Shown: positions 54,401-62,890, counted from the stretch's first letter. The stretch is 64,000 nt of DNA from Candidatus Lachnoclostridium stercoravium (GCA_019118365.1 DWZA01000104.1:1-64000); one strand, 5' to 3'. Program-made: numbers and translations. The notes: generated from the letters alone by a model not told the origin.

Positions 54401-56281
54401 GATCAGCTGTTCAATATCCGAAGATGTATCAATTTTTACATCATTTGCAGTCCGTTTAGCCAGTTCCAGACGGGCAAGGTATACAGAAGAGATCCCTGCG
54501 GCTTCCGCTTCTGCCATGATCTGGGCAATGTCGTCGGCAGATGCATCAGACAAAGCTTTACTGGCAGTGGAATTGTAATATTTTTCTGCGGCCAGCTGTT
54601 CGTGACGGGCAGCCAGAAGACTGTCTATAGCAGCTTCGGCATTTGCGATCCCCATATAATTAAGCATCTGGCTGGCAAGTCCGGCAGTATCCTCGGAGAG
54701 ATCCCCAATCGCAGGAGTAGAAAGAAGCCAGGTGTTCAAAAGGTTATTCGCCGCTTTTTGGCAGGCAGCCATATCTTTTGGAGAATCTGCAAGGGTCTTG
54801 ATAAAAGCAGTATAACTTTCCCCCATATTGCTGAAGGTGTCAACGAAGGTCTTATCATCCAGAAGAGAATAGTCGAAGCCTCCGTCCTTGCCGAGAGCCG
54901 CCATGATATTTTGCATGGACTGGATACCCGGATTCAGAGAATTAATGGCGGAGATCGTCCCGCTCTCATCAAGAGGCTTTAACTTACCTTCCGCTTCTAC
55001 CAGAGAATTGATATGCTGGACTGTTTCTTCGGCCGTAGCCCCGGTAGCTTCAAGAAGTGCTTTGTATTTTGCGTTGGTAGTAAGCACTTCAGGAGACAGC
55101 AGGCCCAGAGAACTTATTTTTTCCAATTGCTCCCGGTATTTCGCAAATCCCTCTGAGTTCCAGATCTCTTCAAAGGAAGCGGTGGAATTGGTTGTTGCAA
55201 ATACTTCTTGAAGATTAGAATTGATCTGATCGATCAGAGTTAACTGATGGGCATCCTTTTCCAGATCCAGATTACCGGACAATTGGTTGACCGTATCCAA
55301 ATTTTCAAGAAGAGAATTTTCCAGAACCTTGATCTGGTTGTCAACAGAATTTAATTCATTCTTCTTATCCCATAGATTATCAATAGCTTGCAGAGAATCA
55401 TCGCTTTGCTTGTCCAGATAATCTATCTGCTGGCTGATCGACTCACGGTCTTTTAAAAGTTTTACATAATCGCCGGACTGCTGTACCATCACATCCAGCA
55501 GACTGCCGGAAAAGGTGCTGTATTCGGCGCTTCCGAAGGAAGAGTTATCATTTTTTTGATCAGCAGTCTGATAACCGATGTAACGCTCATAAGAGGTTTG
55601 ATGTTCCAGATATTCCAGGGAATCTTCCCTGGCTTCTTCCTGCTTTTGAGCGGCGAGATATTGCTTTGTTGCTTTCTGACTTTCCAGCTGCGCGGTCGCT
55701 TTTTCCAGCCGCTCCAATTCAGCCTGCTCAATAAAACTCAGCTTGTCCTTGCTGTTTAATTCCTCGATCCGCGTCTGGATGCCTTTAAGCTCTTCGTTTA
55801 CAGAAGATACCTCAGACTGCAGGTCAGAATAGGCCTGTGACGATTCCAGAGCATCTTCCTTCAGCTTTTCCGACTCGCTTTTGATCTGAGAAATGAAATA
55901 GATACCGGCAGCGGCGGCCACGACTCCTAAAAACAGCGTTAATGTAGAAGTAGTGAGTCCTAAAGAAGCCGCCAGGCCTTTATAGGCGGAAGAAAGTTTT
56001 CCAGTAGTGGTAGTGGCTTTGGCCTGAGCGGCAGAGAGGGCTCTGACCTGTTCTGCATCATTAAAAAAATCCCTGTCAGAAGCATACTTAGAAATAAGAT
56101 TTAGCTGTTGTACTGAACTTAAATTATGGGACGCTGTTTGATTTATGATATCTCCAGCGGTTTTTCCTTTAAAAGCTGAGAATAGCGTTGAACTGTTTGT
56201 GCTATTAATCGAATTTGCTTTAAAATCATTAATGGCAGTATTTAAATTTCCTAAATTTTTAAAATACGTTTGGATACATTT
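51488..56281 (-). pseudogene. Tail tape-measure protein, 5' end missing
   Basis: An open frame of 1597 residues. It sets tail length and threads into the membrane on injection. It has a typical N-terminal part (FKNLGNLNTAINDFKANSIN), one hydrophobic segment (LTLFLGVVAAAAGIYFI), then long coiled coils and a Ser/Ala-rich linker (about residue 690). It ends at SMASLSAQAFRQEFNRMF. The frame enters from a TAA at 56282 with no ATG, GTG or TTG until a GTG at 55921 in mid-helix, so the true start is lost. Confidence 0.82.
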
Positions 56282-56354
56282 TTATGCGAGAAAATAGATT
56301 GCCCATGCATTTTATATGCTGTATAATCAATATCAGAAAAGGAGGAACGACGCT

Positions 56355-56696
56355 ATGCTAATGGAATGCTATGAATGCGGAAAACAGATATCTACAAGGG
56401 CAGAAAGGTGTACCAACTGCGGATTTCCAGTGGAGGAAACAGACTTTACAAAATATTGTAATGTTAATGGAGTTCTATATAATTTTGCAAAAATTTCAGA
56501 ACTATTACCCAAAGTGGGTGATAATCCGACAGATGTTTCGCCCAGCTATATAGCGGGTATCATTTCAGATAAGACATGCATGGAATGGGGGGAATGCGAA
56601 CGTCTAACAAATTTAATTCGCAGTCTTAATCGCATTCCAGAGTCTTATGAGGGAAAAGTAGACAGATATTTATGGCTTGATAAGAAAAAACGATAG
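56355..56696 (+). CDS. Zinc-ribbon protein, opposite in strand to the tail genes
   Basis: A 113-residue protein starting MLMECYECGK with AAAGGAGG ahead. The N-terminal zinc ribbon CYECGKQISTRAERCTNCGF is complete. The rest (NVNGVLYNFAKISELLPKVG, YIAGIISDKTCMEWGECERL) matches no family I recognise. The AT-rich sequence differs from the GC-rich tail genes around it. It lies where the tape-measure gene is broken and may have arrived with the insertion. Confidence 0.75.
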   Translation: MLMECYECGKQISTRAERCTNCGFPVEETDFTKYCNVNGVLYNFAKISELLPKVGDNPTDVSPSYIAGIISDKTCMEWGECERLTNLIRSLNRIPESYEGKVDRYLWLDKKKR

Positions 56697-57272
56697 AGCT
56701 TGATTACGTATTCTATATTGAAAAATTTTGGTGGATTGTTTAGCCCTGTTACAGCCCTTGGAATCTAATATTCCGCCGACCCTGTAACAGGACTTCTTTT
56801 TGGAGATTTTCCTCGTTGGACGAAACACGGCGTCCAAGCATATTACTGAAATCCCAAATCGCAATATGCACTATGCCTTATAAGCAAGACTGCATTATGG
56901 CTGCAGCTTACTCAGAGGATGGGTATGTCTGTGGGGATACTGCTCCGTAAGGAACATTGTCCTGCTCGTTGTCCTTTCTTTGCGCCACTTAGCAAACCGC
57001 CCTGTTTTCACAGGGCTTCTCTTATGGCAAACGGCCGGTTTTTTCTGGTTTCCCTGCGTTTACGTCTGCCGTTTCCAGCTCCGCTTTCGCACGGCCGTTT
57101 ATAGGGAGTTCAAGCATTTACTCCTCCATGTAAAGTTTATACTCCGCCCGTATACTGTGTCTGCAGAGTTCCCTCTAAGAACCCCATGTATCCACAGGCT
57201 TGCCGCGGCGCCGTTATGCCGGTTCCTTACCTGTGATCGACCATTTTAAAAATTCAGGAAAACGTTCTTTTT
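56697..57272. other. Non-coding, hairpin-rich stretch inside the tail locus
   Basis: No credible gene. CCTGTTACAG...CTGTAACAGG (about 56743-56793) follows the zinc-ribbon gene and may be its terminator. GCCCTGTTTTCACAGGGC (56999-57016) is a perfect hairpin. AAACGGCCG (57029-57037) and CGGCCGTTT (57092-57100) enclose a CTGG...CCAG stem. The density of pairing is high for spacer DNA; an RNA or a worn mobile element is possible. Confidence 0.5.
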
Positions 57273-57842
57273 TCAGAACGGATCAAAGCTCTTAGAGATC
57301 GAAGAATTTTTGATATTCGCTAAAAAGAAAACGAACTGGTTCGCCTTATTAAAAGCGCTTCCGAACGCGGATGTCGCTTCTTTCCCGAAAGCGGCGATAT
57401 CTTTTGCAAAGTCAGAAGCTTTGGCGGTTTGGGACAGAGAAGTCAAAGACTGCTGAAACTGTCTGGTCTTTGCCTCTAGATCTGCCAGAGACTGGGCGTT
57501 ATCCGCGCTTTTTGTTATGGAAGCGGAGAGGATGCTTGCAAAATCTGCGCTCTTCAAAGCTTCCAGCGTGGAAACGCTGCCTTCCGTCGTCTGGTTAAAC
57601 CGCTTTAAAGCCGCATCCATTTCCGATATAGCCGCCGCGTTGCTTTTGTTGAAAACATCCGCGTAGAGAAGGGAGGCAGAAGCAAGGCTGGCGCTTTCTG
57701 TCAGAGAATAGCCCAGCTCCTGCCATTTTTTCATTTCCTTGACCAGTTCGGCTACGGAACGCCCCGTTTTATCAGAACTTCGGGATATCAGGGCCATGGC
57801 TTCGGACATGCTGGAGGGATCAAAAGCGGATTTATCAGCCAT
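57273..57842 (-). CDS. Tail-locus protein, possibly the front part of the tape measure
   Basis: A 189-residue, Ala/Ser-rich helical protein. RSVAELVKEMKKWQELGYSL and SASLASASLLYADVFNKSNA resemble segments found in tape-measure proteins. It ends ANIKNSSISKSFDPF beside a small hairpin (GTTCTGAAAAAAGAAC). It could be a separate gene or a fragment cut off when the region 56282-57272 arrived. Overlaps the preceding gene by eight bases. Confidence 0.65.
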   Translation of the reverse strand: MADKSAFDPSSMSEAMALISRSSDKTGRSVAELVKEMKKWQELGYSLTESASLASASLLYADVFNKSNAAAISEMDAALKRFNQTTEGSVSTLEALKSADFASILSASITKSADNAQSLADLEAKTRQFQQSLTSLSQTAKASDFAKDIAAFGKEATSAFGSAFNKANQFVFFLANIKNSSISKSFDPF

Positions 57843-58065
57843 GTTCCTTCACCGCCTCTTCATGGACAAGAAAAGCCAGCTGGGAGATGAGCTTCTCCTG
57901 GAGCTCTTCCGTGGGCGTGTCTTTTAAAGCAAGATAGAGTCTGGCCGCCAGGGCGATCATGTCTTCTTTTTCATCCAGAAAATCGGCTGCCTTCTGGCAG
58001 AAAGCCATCATAAGGCGGAATTTTAACCGTTTTAATTTGATCCAGTTTTTTACAAATGTTATCAT
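57835..58065 (-). CDS. Small helical protein, tail-chaperone position
   Basis: A 76-residue protein (MITFVKNWIKLKRLKFRLMM, ... PTEELQEKLISQLAFLVHEE) between the tube and tape-measure genes, the place of the tail assembly chaperone in tailed phages. No frameshift signal pairing it with the next gene was evident. AGGAGG precedes the ATG. Confidence 0.68.
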   Translation of the reverse strand: MITFVKNWIKLKRLKFRLMMAFCQKAADFLDEKEDMIALAARLYLALKDTPTEELQEKLISQLAFLVHEEAVKEHG

Positions 58066-58189
58066 AATAACCTCCTGTCTGGTCCGGCAAAATGCGGCGG
58101 CATCCGGCCGGATCGTTTCTGGCAGCCTGCGCCGGAGAGCAGGGAAGGCTGTCTTTCCGGCGCAGGGAAGGATAAGCGCGGCCGGGCGC

Positions 58190-58918
58190 TTATTCTGTGA
58201 TCTCTACCATATCTACAAAGTTTCCATCCTTGTCTTCCAGCAGGTCGAAGGTCAGAGTCAGGGAAGCCGGATCGCCTTCGCTGGACTGGGACAGCTCGAA
58301 ATTCCTCTGAGGCTGAGCCTTGTACAGGATGATCTTGTAAGGAGTCAGAACCTCGTTTTCATCCTTTTCCACTGTATTCATGGAGATATAGTACGCTTTC
58401 GGAAGCTTTTTGTTGTTGAAGGAAAGCTTCTTTACTCCGCTTGCTTTCGATACGATGCAGCCGATCTCATATTCGCTGCCGACCGCCAGCTCGGTCGCCG
58501 TCTCGGCGGTAAACTTTGTGCCGGATACGGAACCTTTGATCTCAGCGCCGCCGAAATCGCCTTTTGCGAAGACGAAAGCCGTGCCGTTTACCGCGCCTTC
58601 CGGAAGATCGATGCTGCCTTCTTCCGTACAGCCGACGGTTTCTCTTACCGGATAGGAAGCGGAAGATTCTACGATCCCGTCGGTCATCAGGCTGTAAAGC
58701 TCAAATGGATAGACCTGAGTCTCGATGGTGGCCGTTCCCTCTACCGGGTTGGCAAAGCCGACCTTCTTCGTGCCTTTTGCCATTGCGAAAACCGTTTCTC
58801 CTGTGATGTTCTGAGTGGTGGTGTTGGCTGTGTCAAAGAAAAGAACTGGTTTCCTTGTAGCCACGTCGCGGATATCCACGTCGCATACCTGTCTGTTTGC
58901 TTTGTTGATGTTTGTCAT
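58190..58918 (-). CDS. Major tail tube protein
   Basis: A 242-residue protein from ATG at 58918, which has CAGGAGG; the longer frame lacks one. Features of Firmicutes phage tube proteins are seen: NRQVCDVDIRDVATRKPVLF, TATIETQVYPFELYSLMTDG, YKIILYKAQPQRNFELS and the closing TLTFDLLEDKDGNFVDMVEI. It should polymerise into the tail tube. No separate sheath gene is visible, so the tail is probably non-contractile. Confidence 0.78.
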   Translation of the reverse strand: MTNINKANRQVCDVDIRDVATRKPVLFFDTANTTTQNITGETVFAMAKGTKKVGFANPVEGTATIETQVYPFELYSLMTDGIVESSASYPVRETVGCTEEGSIDLPEGAVNGTAFVFAKGDFGGAEIKGSVSGTKFTAETATELAVGSEYEIGCIVSKASGVKKLSFNNKKLPKAYYISMNTVEKDENEVLTPYKIILYKAQPQRNFELSQSSEGDPASLTLTFDLLEDKDGNFVDMVEITE

Positions 58919-58952
58919 AATAAAATCCTCCTGTGAATAATAAAATTTTTGC

Positions 58953-59055
58953 AGCAGTTTGGGACGGCATATCTTCTTGCCAGGCCTTGTGCCGGACAAG
59001 AAGAATCGGACAGCGCGCCCCTGGGGCACGTTTTCCCGCCGTCCTGAACTGTTAT
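58953..59055. repeat. Dispersed palindromic element, complete copy R9
   Basis: Left arm AGCAGTTTGGGACGG (58953-58967), right arm CCGTCCTGAACTGTTAT (59039-59055). Inner hairpin CTTCTTG-C-CAGGC, loop, GCCGG-A-CAAGAAG (58972-59003). It sits between two tail-locus genes. Confidence 0.88.
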
Positions 59056-59066
59056 CATAAGTTACA

Positions 59067-59150
59067 AAAAGCGGCGATCCTTAAGAAAGCCTGATAAAAT
59101 CAGGGCTTTCGCAGGTTTTCTACTGCAAACATATCCGGATCGCCGCCTTA
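59067..59150 (-). terminator. Terminator after the XhlA-like gene
   Basis: Read on the minus strand, GGCGGCGATCC (from 59150) pairs with GGATCGCCGC (to 59071), followed by TTTTTG. An inner AAGCCCTGATTTTATCAGGCTTT hairpin is nested. It would stop transcription before the tube gene. Confidence 0.78.
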
Positions 59151-59516
59151 AAAGACAGCCGGAAGGATGAGAGAAAGGAGAAAACCGAAAAGGCCGGAGG
59201 CAAAGAGCAGGAGCAGCTGCCTGCCTACGGAGTCCCACGTCTCCTTTATCTGGACGGCGGGCCGGTTTTCCAGGGTCGCCACCTTGTCGGCAAGCTCCGC
59301 CTGGCCTTTCTTCAGTTCCAGGATATCCTCTTTGACCCCGGCCAGCTGGCTTTCGATGGTGTCGATGCCGTCTGTCAGCCGGATCAGGGTCATCCGCATT
59401 TCCTGAGCTTCCTTTCTGTCCGCTTCCAGGCTGTCGATCCTATGGCCGTTGGATCGGGAACGGACGTCCACGTTTTCCAAGCGCACAGCCAGTTCCATAA
59501 GGTTGTTTTCATCCAT
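59148..59516 (-). CDS. Hemolysin XhlA-like membrane protein
   Basis: A 122-residue protein with an N-terminal coiled coil (LAVRLENVDVRSRSNGHRID, IESQLAGVKEDILELKKGQA) and one C-terminal membrane segment (LLLLFASGLFGFLLSLIL), the layout of XhlA-type holin accessory proteins. It lies upstream of the tube gene, not next to the lysin as usual. CAGGGAAAGGAGG precedes the ATG. Confidence 0.78.
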   Translation of the reverse strand: MDENNLMELAVRLENVDVRSRSNGHRIDSLEADRKEAQEMRMTLIRLTDGIDTIESQLAGVKEDILELKKGQAELADKVATLENRPAVQIKETWDSVGRQLLLLFASGLFGFLLSLILPAVF

Positions 59517-59540
59517 GACAGGCTCCTCCTTTCCCTGGAG

Positions 59541-60287
59541 CTAAATGACGGAAAACCACATGGAAGGATCGAATTTTCCTCCGGAATTTCCGTACGCGGC
59601 CACGTTTACGGAGTGGATGCCGTAGGAATCCTCGATCATCTGCCTGTGGAACTGGTCGTAAAGCTGGTATACTGTCAGATTCCAGATATTGGAAAGGTTC
59701 AGGCTCTTATGGTGGCAGGCCAGGGAAGAGATCACATTGGGAAGATCCATCCGCTTGTCTTCCTTTGGCTTCCGGCTGTTTTTGCCTCTTTCCAGCTTCT
59801 TTAAAATACGCGCGGCCGCTTCGTTTTTGACCCGCCCGTTTTCCAGGCTCTTGTCCGCTTTCTTTACGCAAGCCCTCTGAAGGATCACGTCGCATACGAC
59901 CGGGTAATTTTCAGAAGTGATCACGCCCAGGGGACTGGGCGGCCCGTCTGAGGATTTCGAAAAACCTGGCGGGTATGTGAGAAATACCTTCGTCTTCTCG
60001 TCGAAAACCGGAGTTTCTTCCAGAAAAAAATCCAGGGCGGCGCAAAGGGCGGCGCGCAGCTGTTTATCAAAGGCGAAAATGTCAAACGAAGTCAGAGGCT
60101 TGGTTTCCTGCTTTGCATATTGGGAGAGCAAACGGCGCCCTTCCTCGCTCAGCATGGAAAAGCAGGCTTCCTGGTCCATGGAAAGCAGGCTTAAATAGCT
60201 TTGATATATTCCAGATCCCCGTTCCTTCTGCAAGGCATAGGGAAACGGATGAACGAGATATTTTTGTTGTTTTTTATGTTCCTGCAC
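59541..60287 (-). CDS. Conserved phage-like protein of unknown function
   Basis: A 248-residue frame from GTG at 60287, overlapping the previous gene by 97 bases. An ATG at 60179 (MDQEACFSML) that avoids the overlap is the alternative start. The C-terminal third (SLACHHKSLNLSNIWNLTVY, then QLYDQFHRQMIEDSYGIHSV, ending GGKFDPSMWFSVI) looks conserved in phage-like loci of Clostridia, from memory of similar sequences. No enzymatic motif is seen. Confidence 0.68.
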   Translation of the reverse strand: MQEHKKQQKYLVHPFPYALQKERGSGIYQSYLSLLSMDQEACFSMLSEEGRRLLSQYAKQETKPLTSFDIFAFDKQLRAALCAALDFFLEETPVFDEKTKVFLTYPPGFSKSSDGPPSPLGVITSENYPVVCDVILQRACVKKADKSLENGRVKNEAAARILKKLERGKNSRKPKEDKRMDLPNVISSLACHHKSLNLSNIWNLTVYQLYDQFHRQMIEDSYGIHSVNVAAYGNSGGKFDPSMWFSVI

Positions 60288-61141
60288 AGATACTGGCCGT
60301 AGGCTCCCCAGAGAATATCTTTAGAGCTTTTCGGCTTTTCCCTGTAAAAATAATCCACCAGACAGTTGGCGATGGCATAGGGGTTGGGGCTGATCGCTTC
60401 CATGCGCCGGGAAAACAATTCGCAGAGGATCTGAAACCGGTCGGAGGCCGATAGCCTGGAAGCTTCGTTTTCTTCCTCCCGGCGATCGCGGCTTTGCAAC
60501 GCTGCAAGGCCAGCCCGGCTCTCCTTTAAGAACCGCTCCGTTTCCCTGGATACCTGCGGGAAGATATCCAGATGCGGCGTATGACGGTCCTGATAAATGG
60601 ATGGGTCAAAATTATTTTCTTCTCGGATCTTTCTGGAAATATGAAAATCCTGTTTTTCGATATAGCGGCACAGCAGGTTCATAGGGCTGTCTCCCAGAGT
60701 CACTGGGCTGTAACGGTAAAAATCAGCGAGAAACTGTTCCTGTTCGTCGGTCCTTTCCGGAAGCTGTTCCAGACTGGGAAGATCCATACAGAATTTCTGG
60801 CGGGCAATGGTATTGGCCTCGTCCAGATACTTTTTCCAGGCCCGGTCTGTTTCTTTGTACACATACCGGAAAAAATAGGGATGGCGGTCCAGGAGGACAG
60901 AATTGTACAGCTCTTTTTGCTTTCTGTGCCGGTCCCGGATCCGTCCCTTTTTATCCGTCTTTATTTTCTGTCTCGTCACCCATACGTCCGGGATCCCTTT
61001 GACATCCCGCCCGATCTTCGCTTTATCAATCTGGGCGGACTGCGCCTTGCAGCACTGTTGGAGCCTGGACCTTACCAGCTTAAATTGCTGGCTGTCTTCG
61101 CCGTATCTTTCCCGTATAAGCGCAGGGCGGATAGAGAGGCG
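60191..61141 (-). pseudogene. Conserved phage-like protein, 5'-truncated
   Basis: The frame is open from a TAA at 61142-61144 to 60191, but the only start codon near the front is GTG at 60979. The 54 codons before it read like protein (ALIRERYGEDSQQFKLVRSR, AQIDKAKIGRDVKGIPDVW). The body has RHRKQKELYNSVLLDRHPYF, and the end ILWGAYGQYLCRNIKNNKNI is family-like. The 5' half therefore appears deleted, at or near 61130. Function unknown; a partner of the next gene. Confidence 0.65.
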
Positions 61142-61660
61142 TTATCCATCGATGCGCCGGTATGCGAGGACGGATCCTGCCTGAGAGATATGCTCCCGTC
61201 GGATTTTGATATTGAGAGGGAAGCTTGCTTTTCTGAAGAGGGCGGCGATCCTTCAGGCGTTTCCGGGAGCAGGGCCACCCGGTTCTTAGATCAGCTTTCC
61301 ACTTTTCAGAGAAAGATCGTAGAGATGAGGCTGAAAGGTATGAGCAAGAAAGAGGTCATCCGGGCGCTGGGGATCCGGGAACGGACCTATGAGGAGCAGC
61401 TTTCAGCGATCCGTTCTTATGACAACGTCAGCATACTTTTGGAAAAAGAAGCGCCAGAGAAGCGGCGTGAAGATATGGGGGGAGGGGACGTATATGGCAG
61501 TACAGACAGCGGAAAAGAGCAAGGAGACGAGATATTCCGTGCTTTCTTACTTAAAGAGATTGGAGGATTTTACGATCCGAAAGGATCATCCGCTTCAGAG
61601 AAAGGCCAGCCAGTGGACGAAGCAGCAGAAGGACAACCTGATCACGTCCGTGCTGAATGA
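61115..61660 (+). pseudogene. Sigma-factor-like fragment, 5'-truncated
   Basis: From YKRRADREALSIDAPVCEDG onward the frame reads like a sigma factor: SIDAPVxEDG...DMLPSDFD is a common linker, and STFQRKIVEMRLKGMSKKEV followed by IRALGIRERTYEEQLSAI is a region-4-type helix-turn-helix. There is no region 2, and no start until an ATG at 61190. The 3' end overlaps the DUF262 gene by 167 bases. The front was probably lost in the same deletion that cut the divergent gene. Confidence 0.6.
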
Positions 61661-62594
61661 AGATCCGATCCCGCCGGTGGTCCTGGCGGAGCAGCTGCGC
61701 CCGGAAGGCAGGGACAACTGGCTCATCGACGGCCTACAGAGGCTGAGCAATCTGGCGGAGTACCGCAGCAACGGCTTCCGCGTGGGAAAGAACGCGGAAC
61801 GTCCCGTGATCGCTTATCAGTCGGTGGACCGGGAGAAGGATGGGACAGTAAAGCTGGACCATGGCAATCCGGTATACATAAAGAAAGAGATCGATGTCAG
61901 GGGAAAGTATTACAGAGATCTGCCGGCGGAGATCCGGGAACGGTTTGACGATTTTACCATCCCTGCGGTCCAGTATTTTAACTGCTCGGACGATGACATC
62001 GAGTATCATATCCGCAGGTATAATGCGGCCAGGACCATGAGCGCGGCCCAGAAGGGGATCACCTACCTGGGAGAGCGGTACGCCAGAAGAGTAAAGGAGC
62101 TTGCCCGCCACCCCTTTCTCAGAGATAAGAGCAGCTTCCGGCCTGCAGAGATCGTAAACGGTACGGCGGACCGGGTGATCACAGAGAGCCTGATGGCCAT
62201 CTTTTTTCTGGAAGACTGGAAGAAAAAGCACGAGGACGCCTGCCAGTGGCTGAAGGAGCATGGGAAAGACAGCCAGTTCGACGCTCTGGAAGATATGCTG
62301 GACCGTCTGGACCGCGCCGTAGAAGAGGATGTTTCCCCGATGTTCAGCTCCAGGGACGCTTTTTTGTGGTTCGCCCTGTTTGACCGCTTCTGCAGGACAG
62401 GGGCGGAGGATGAAGCCTTTATCCGGTTCATGAGAGAGTTTCAGCACAGCCTTCATGAAAGGTCTGTCGGCGGGCGCACATACGACCAGCTGTGCGAGAA
62501 GAGTACGAAGGATAAGAAGGTGGTGACAGCAAAGCTGGATATCATGGAAAGCTTGATGAAAGACTGGCTGAACCATGGTGAGAGCAGTTTGTAG
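61494..62594 (+). CDS. DUF262-type (ParB/GmrSD N-terminal fold) protein
   Basis: A 366-residue protein starting MAVQTAEKSKETRYS, with a GGGGGGAGGGG purine run before the ATG. LIDGLQRLSNL is the DGQQR motif of DUF262, and SLLKRLEDFTIRKDHPLQR-type text precedes it. No DUF1524/HNH domain is attached, so it lacks the nuclease half found in GmrSD. It sits downstream of the sigma-like fragment and beside the tail locus. A DNA-binding or NTP-using regulatory role is possible. Confidence 0.82.
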   Translation: MAVQTAEKSKETRYSVLSYLKRLEDFTIRKDHPLQRKASQWTKQQKDNLITSVLNEDPIPPVVLAEQLRPEGRDNWLIDGLQRLSNLAEYRSNGFRVGKNAERPVIAYQSVDREKDGTVKLDHGNPVYIKKEIDVRGKYYRDLPAEIRERFDDFTIPAVQYFNCSDDDIEYHIRRYNAARTMSAAQKGITYLGERYARRVKELARHPFLRDKSSFRPAEIVNGTADRVITESLMAIFFLEDWKKKHEDACQWLKEHGKDSQFDALEDMLDRLDRAVEEDVSPMFSSRDAFLWFALFDRFCRTGAEDEAFIRFMREFQHSLHERSVGGRTYDQLCEKSTKDKKVVTAKLDIMESLMKDWLNHGESSL

Positions 62595-62688
62595 CAGTTC
62601 AGCCGTGTATCTTCTTGCCAGCACATTCTGTGCTGACAAGAAGCACTGGATGTCATCCCTATGCCGGGATATATGATACGCTGTTGTT
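62591..62688. repeat. Dispersed palindromic element, copy R10
   Basis: Left arm GTAGCAGTTCAGCCGTGTAT (62591-62610); inner hairpin CTTCTTG-C-CAGCACA, TTC, TGTGCTG-A-CAAGAAG (62611-62643); second hairpin GGATGTCATCC; worn right arm GATACGCTGTTGTTG. It begins at the stop codon of the DUF262 gene. Confidence 0.85.
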
Positions 62689-62707
62689 GATTTTTTTGAA
62701 AAAAGAG

Positions 62708-62736
62708 TTGCAAATCTGCCGTTTTTTTGGTAAGAT
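62708..62736 (+). promoter_or_regulatory. Promoter of tRNA-Leu
   Basis: TTGCAA (62708-62713), 17-base spacer, TAAGAT (62731-62736), 16 bases before the tRNA. Confidence 0.65.
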
Positions 62737-62752
62737 AATGTTCGTTTGGAAA

Positions 62753-62835
62753 GCCGGCCTGTCGGAATGGCAGACGAGGTGGACTCAAAATCCATTGATG
62801 GCAACATCGTGCGGGTTCAAGTCCCGCGGCCGGCA
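62753..62835 (+). tRNA. tRNA-Leu (anticodon CAA)
   Basis: Acceptor GCCGGCC (62753-62759) pairs with GGCCGGC (62828-62834), discriminator A. The anticodon loop CTCAAAA between GTGGA and TCCAT gives CAA, reading UUG. A long variable arm (TGATGGCAACATCG) marks a class II tRNA. CCA is not encoded. Confidence 0.96.
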
Positions 62836-62850
62836 CTCCTTGGCAGGGGC

Positions 62851-62890
62851 AAAGCTCCGGGATCGCATTGGTTCCGGGGCTTTTTCTTTA
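62851..62890 (+). terminator. Terminator of tRNA-Leu
   Basis: AAAGCTCCGG (62851-62860) pairs with CCGGGGCTTT across GGATCGCATTGGTT and is followed by TTCTTT. Confidence 0.85.

Noticed and set aside
56697..57272. Group II intron inside the tape-measure region
   Set aside because: No reverse transcriptase is coded, and neither a GTGYG start nor a domain V hairpin could be placed with confidence; kept only as an open test.
60572..61114. Upstream extension of the sigma-like plus-strand frame
   Set aside because: It runs antisense through the conserved minus-strand phage-like gene and reads as hydrophobic shadow sequence; only the part after 61115 looks like protein.
7051..62688. Could the dispersed repeats be a CRISPR array?
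   Set aside because: Copies are kilobases apart, differ in length and are not separated by spacer-sized unique DNA; no cas genes are present.
61734..62807. A 357-codon minus-strand frame across the DUF262 gene and tRNA-Leu
   Set aside because: It would run through a tRNA and a dispersed repeat and is antisense to a recognisable DUF262 protein.
62753..62835. tRNA-Leu as the attachment site of the phage-like locus
   Set aside because: No direct repeat of the tRNA 3' end was noticed at the other side of the locus, and no integrase lies next to it.
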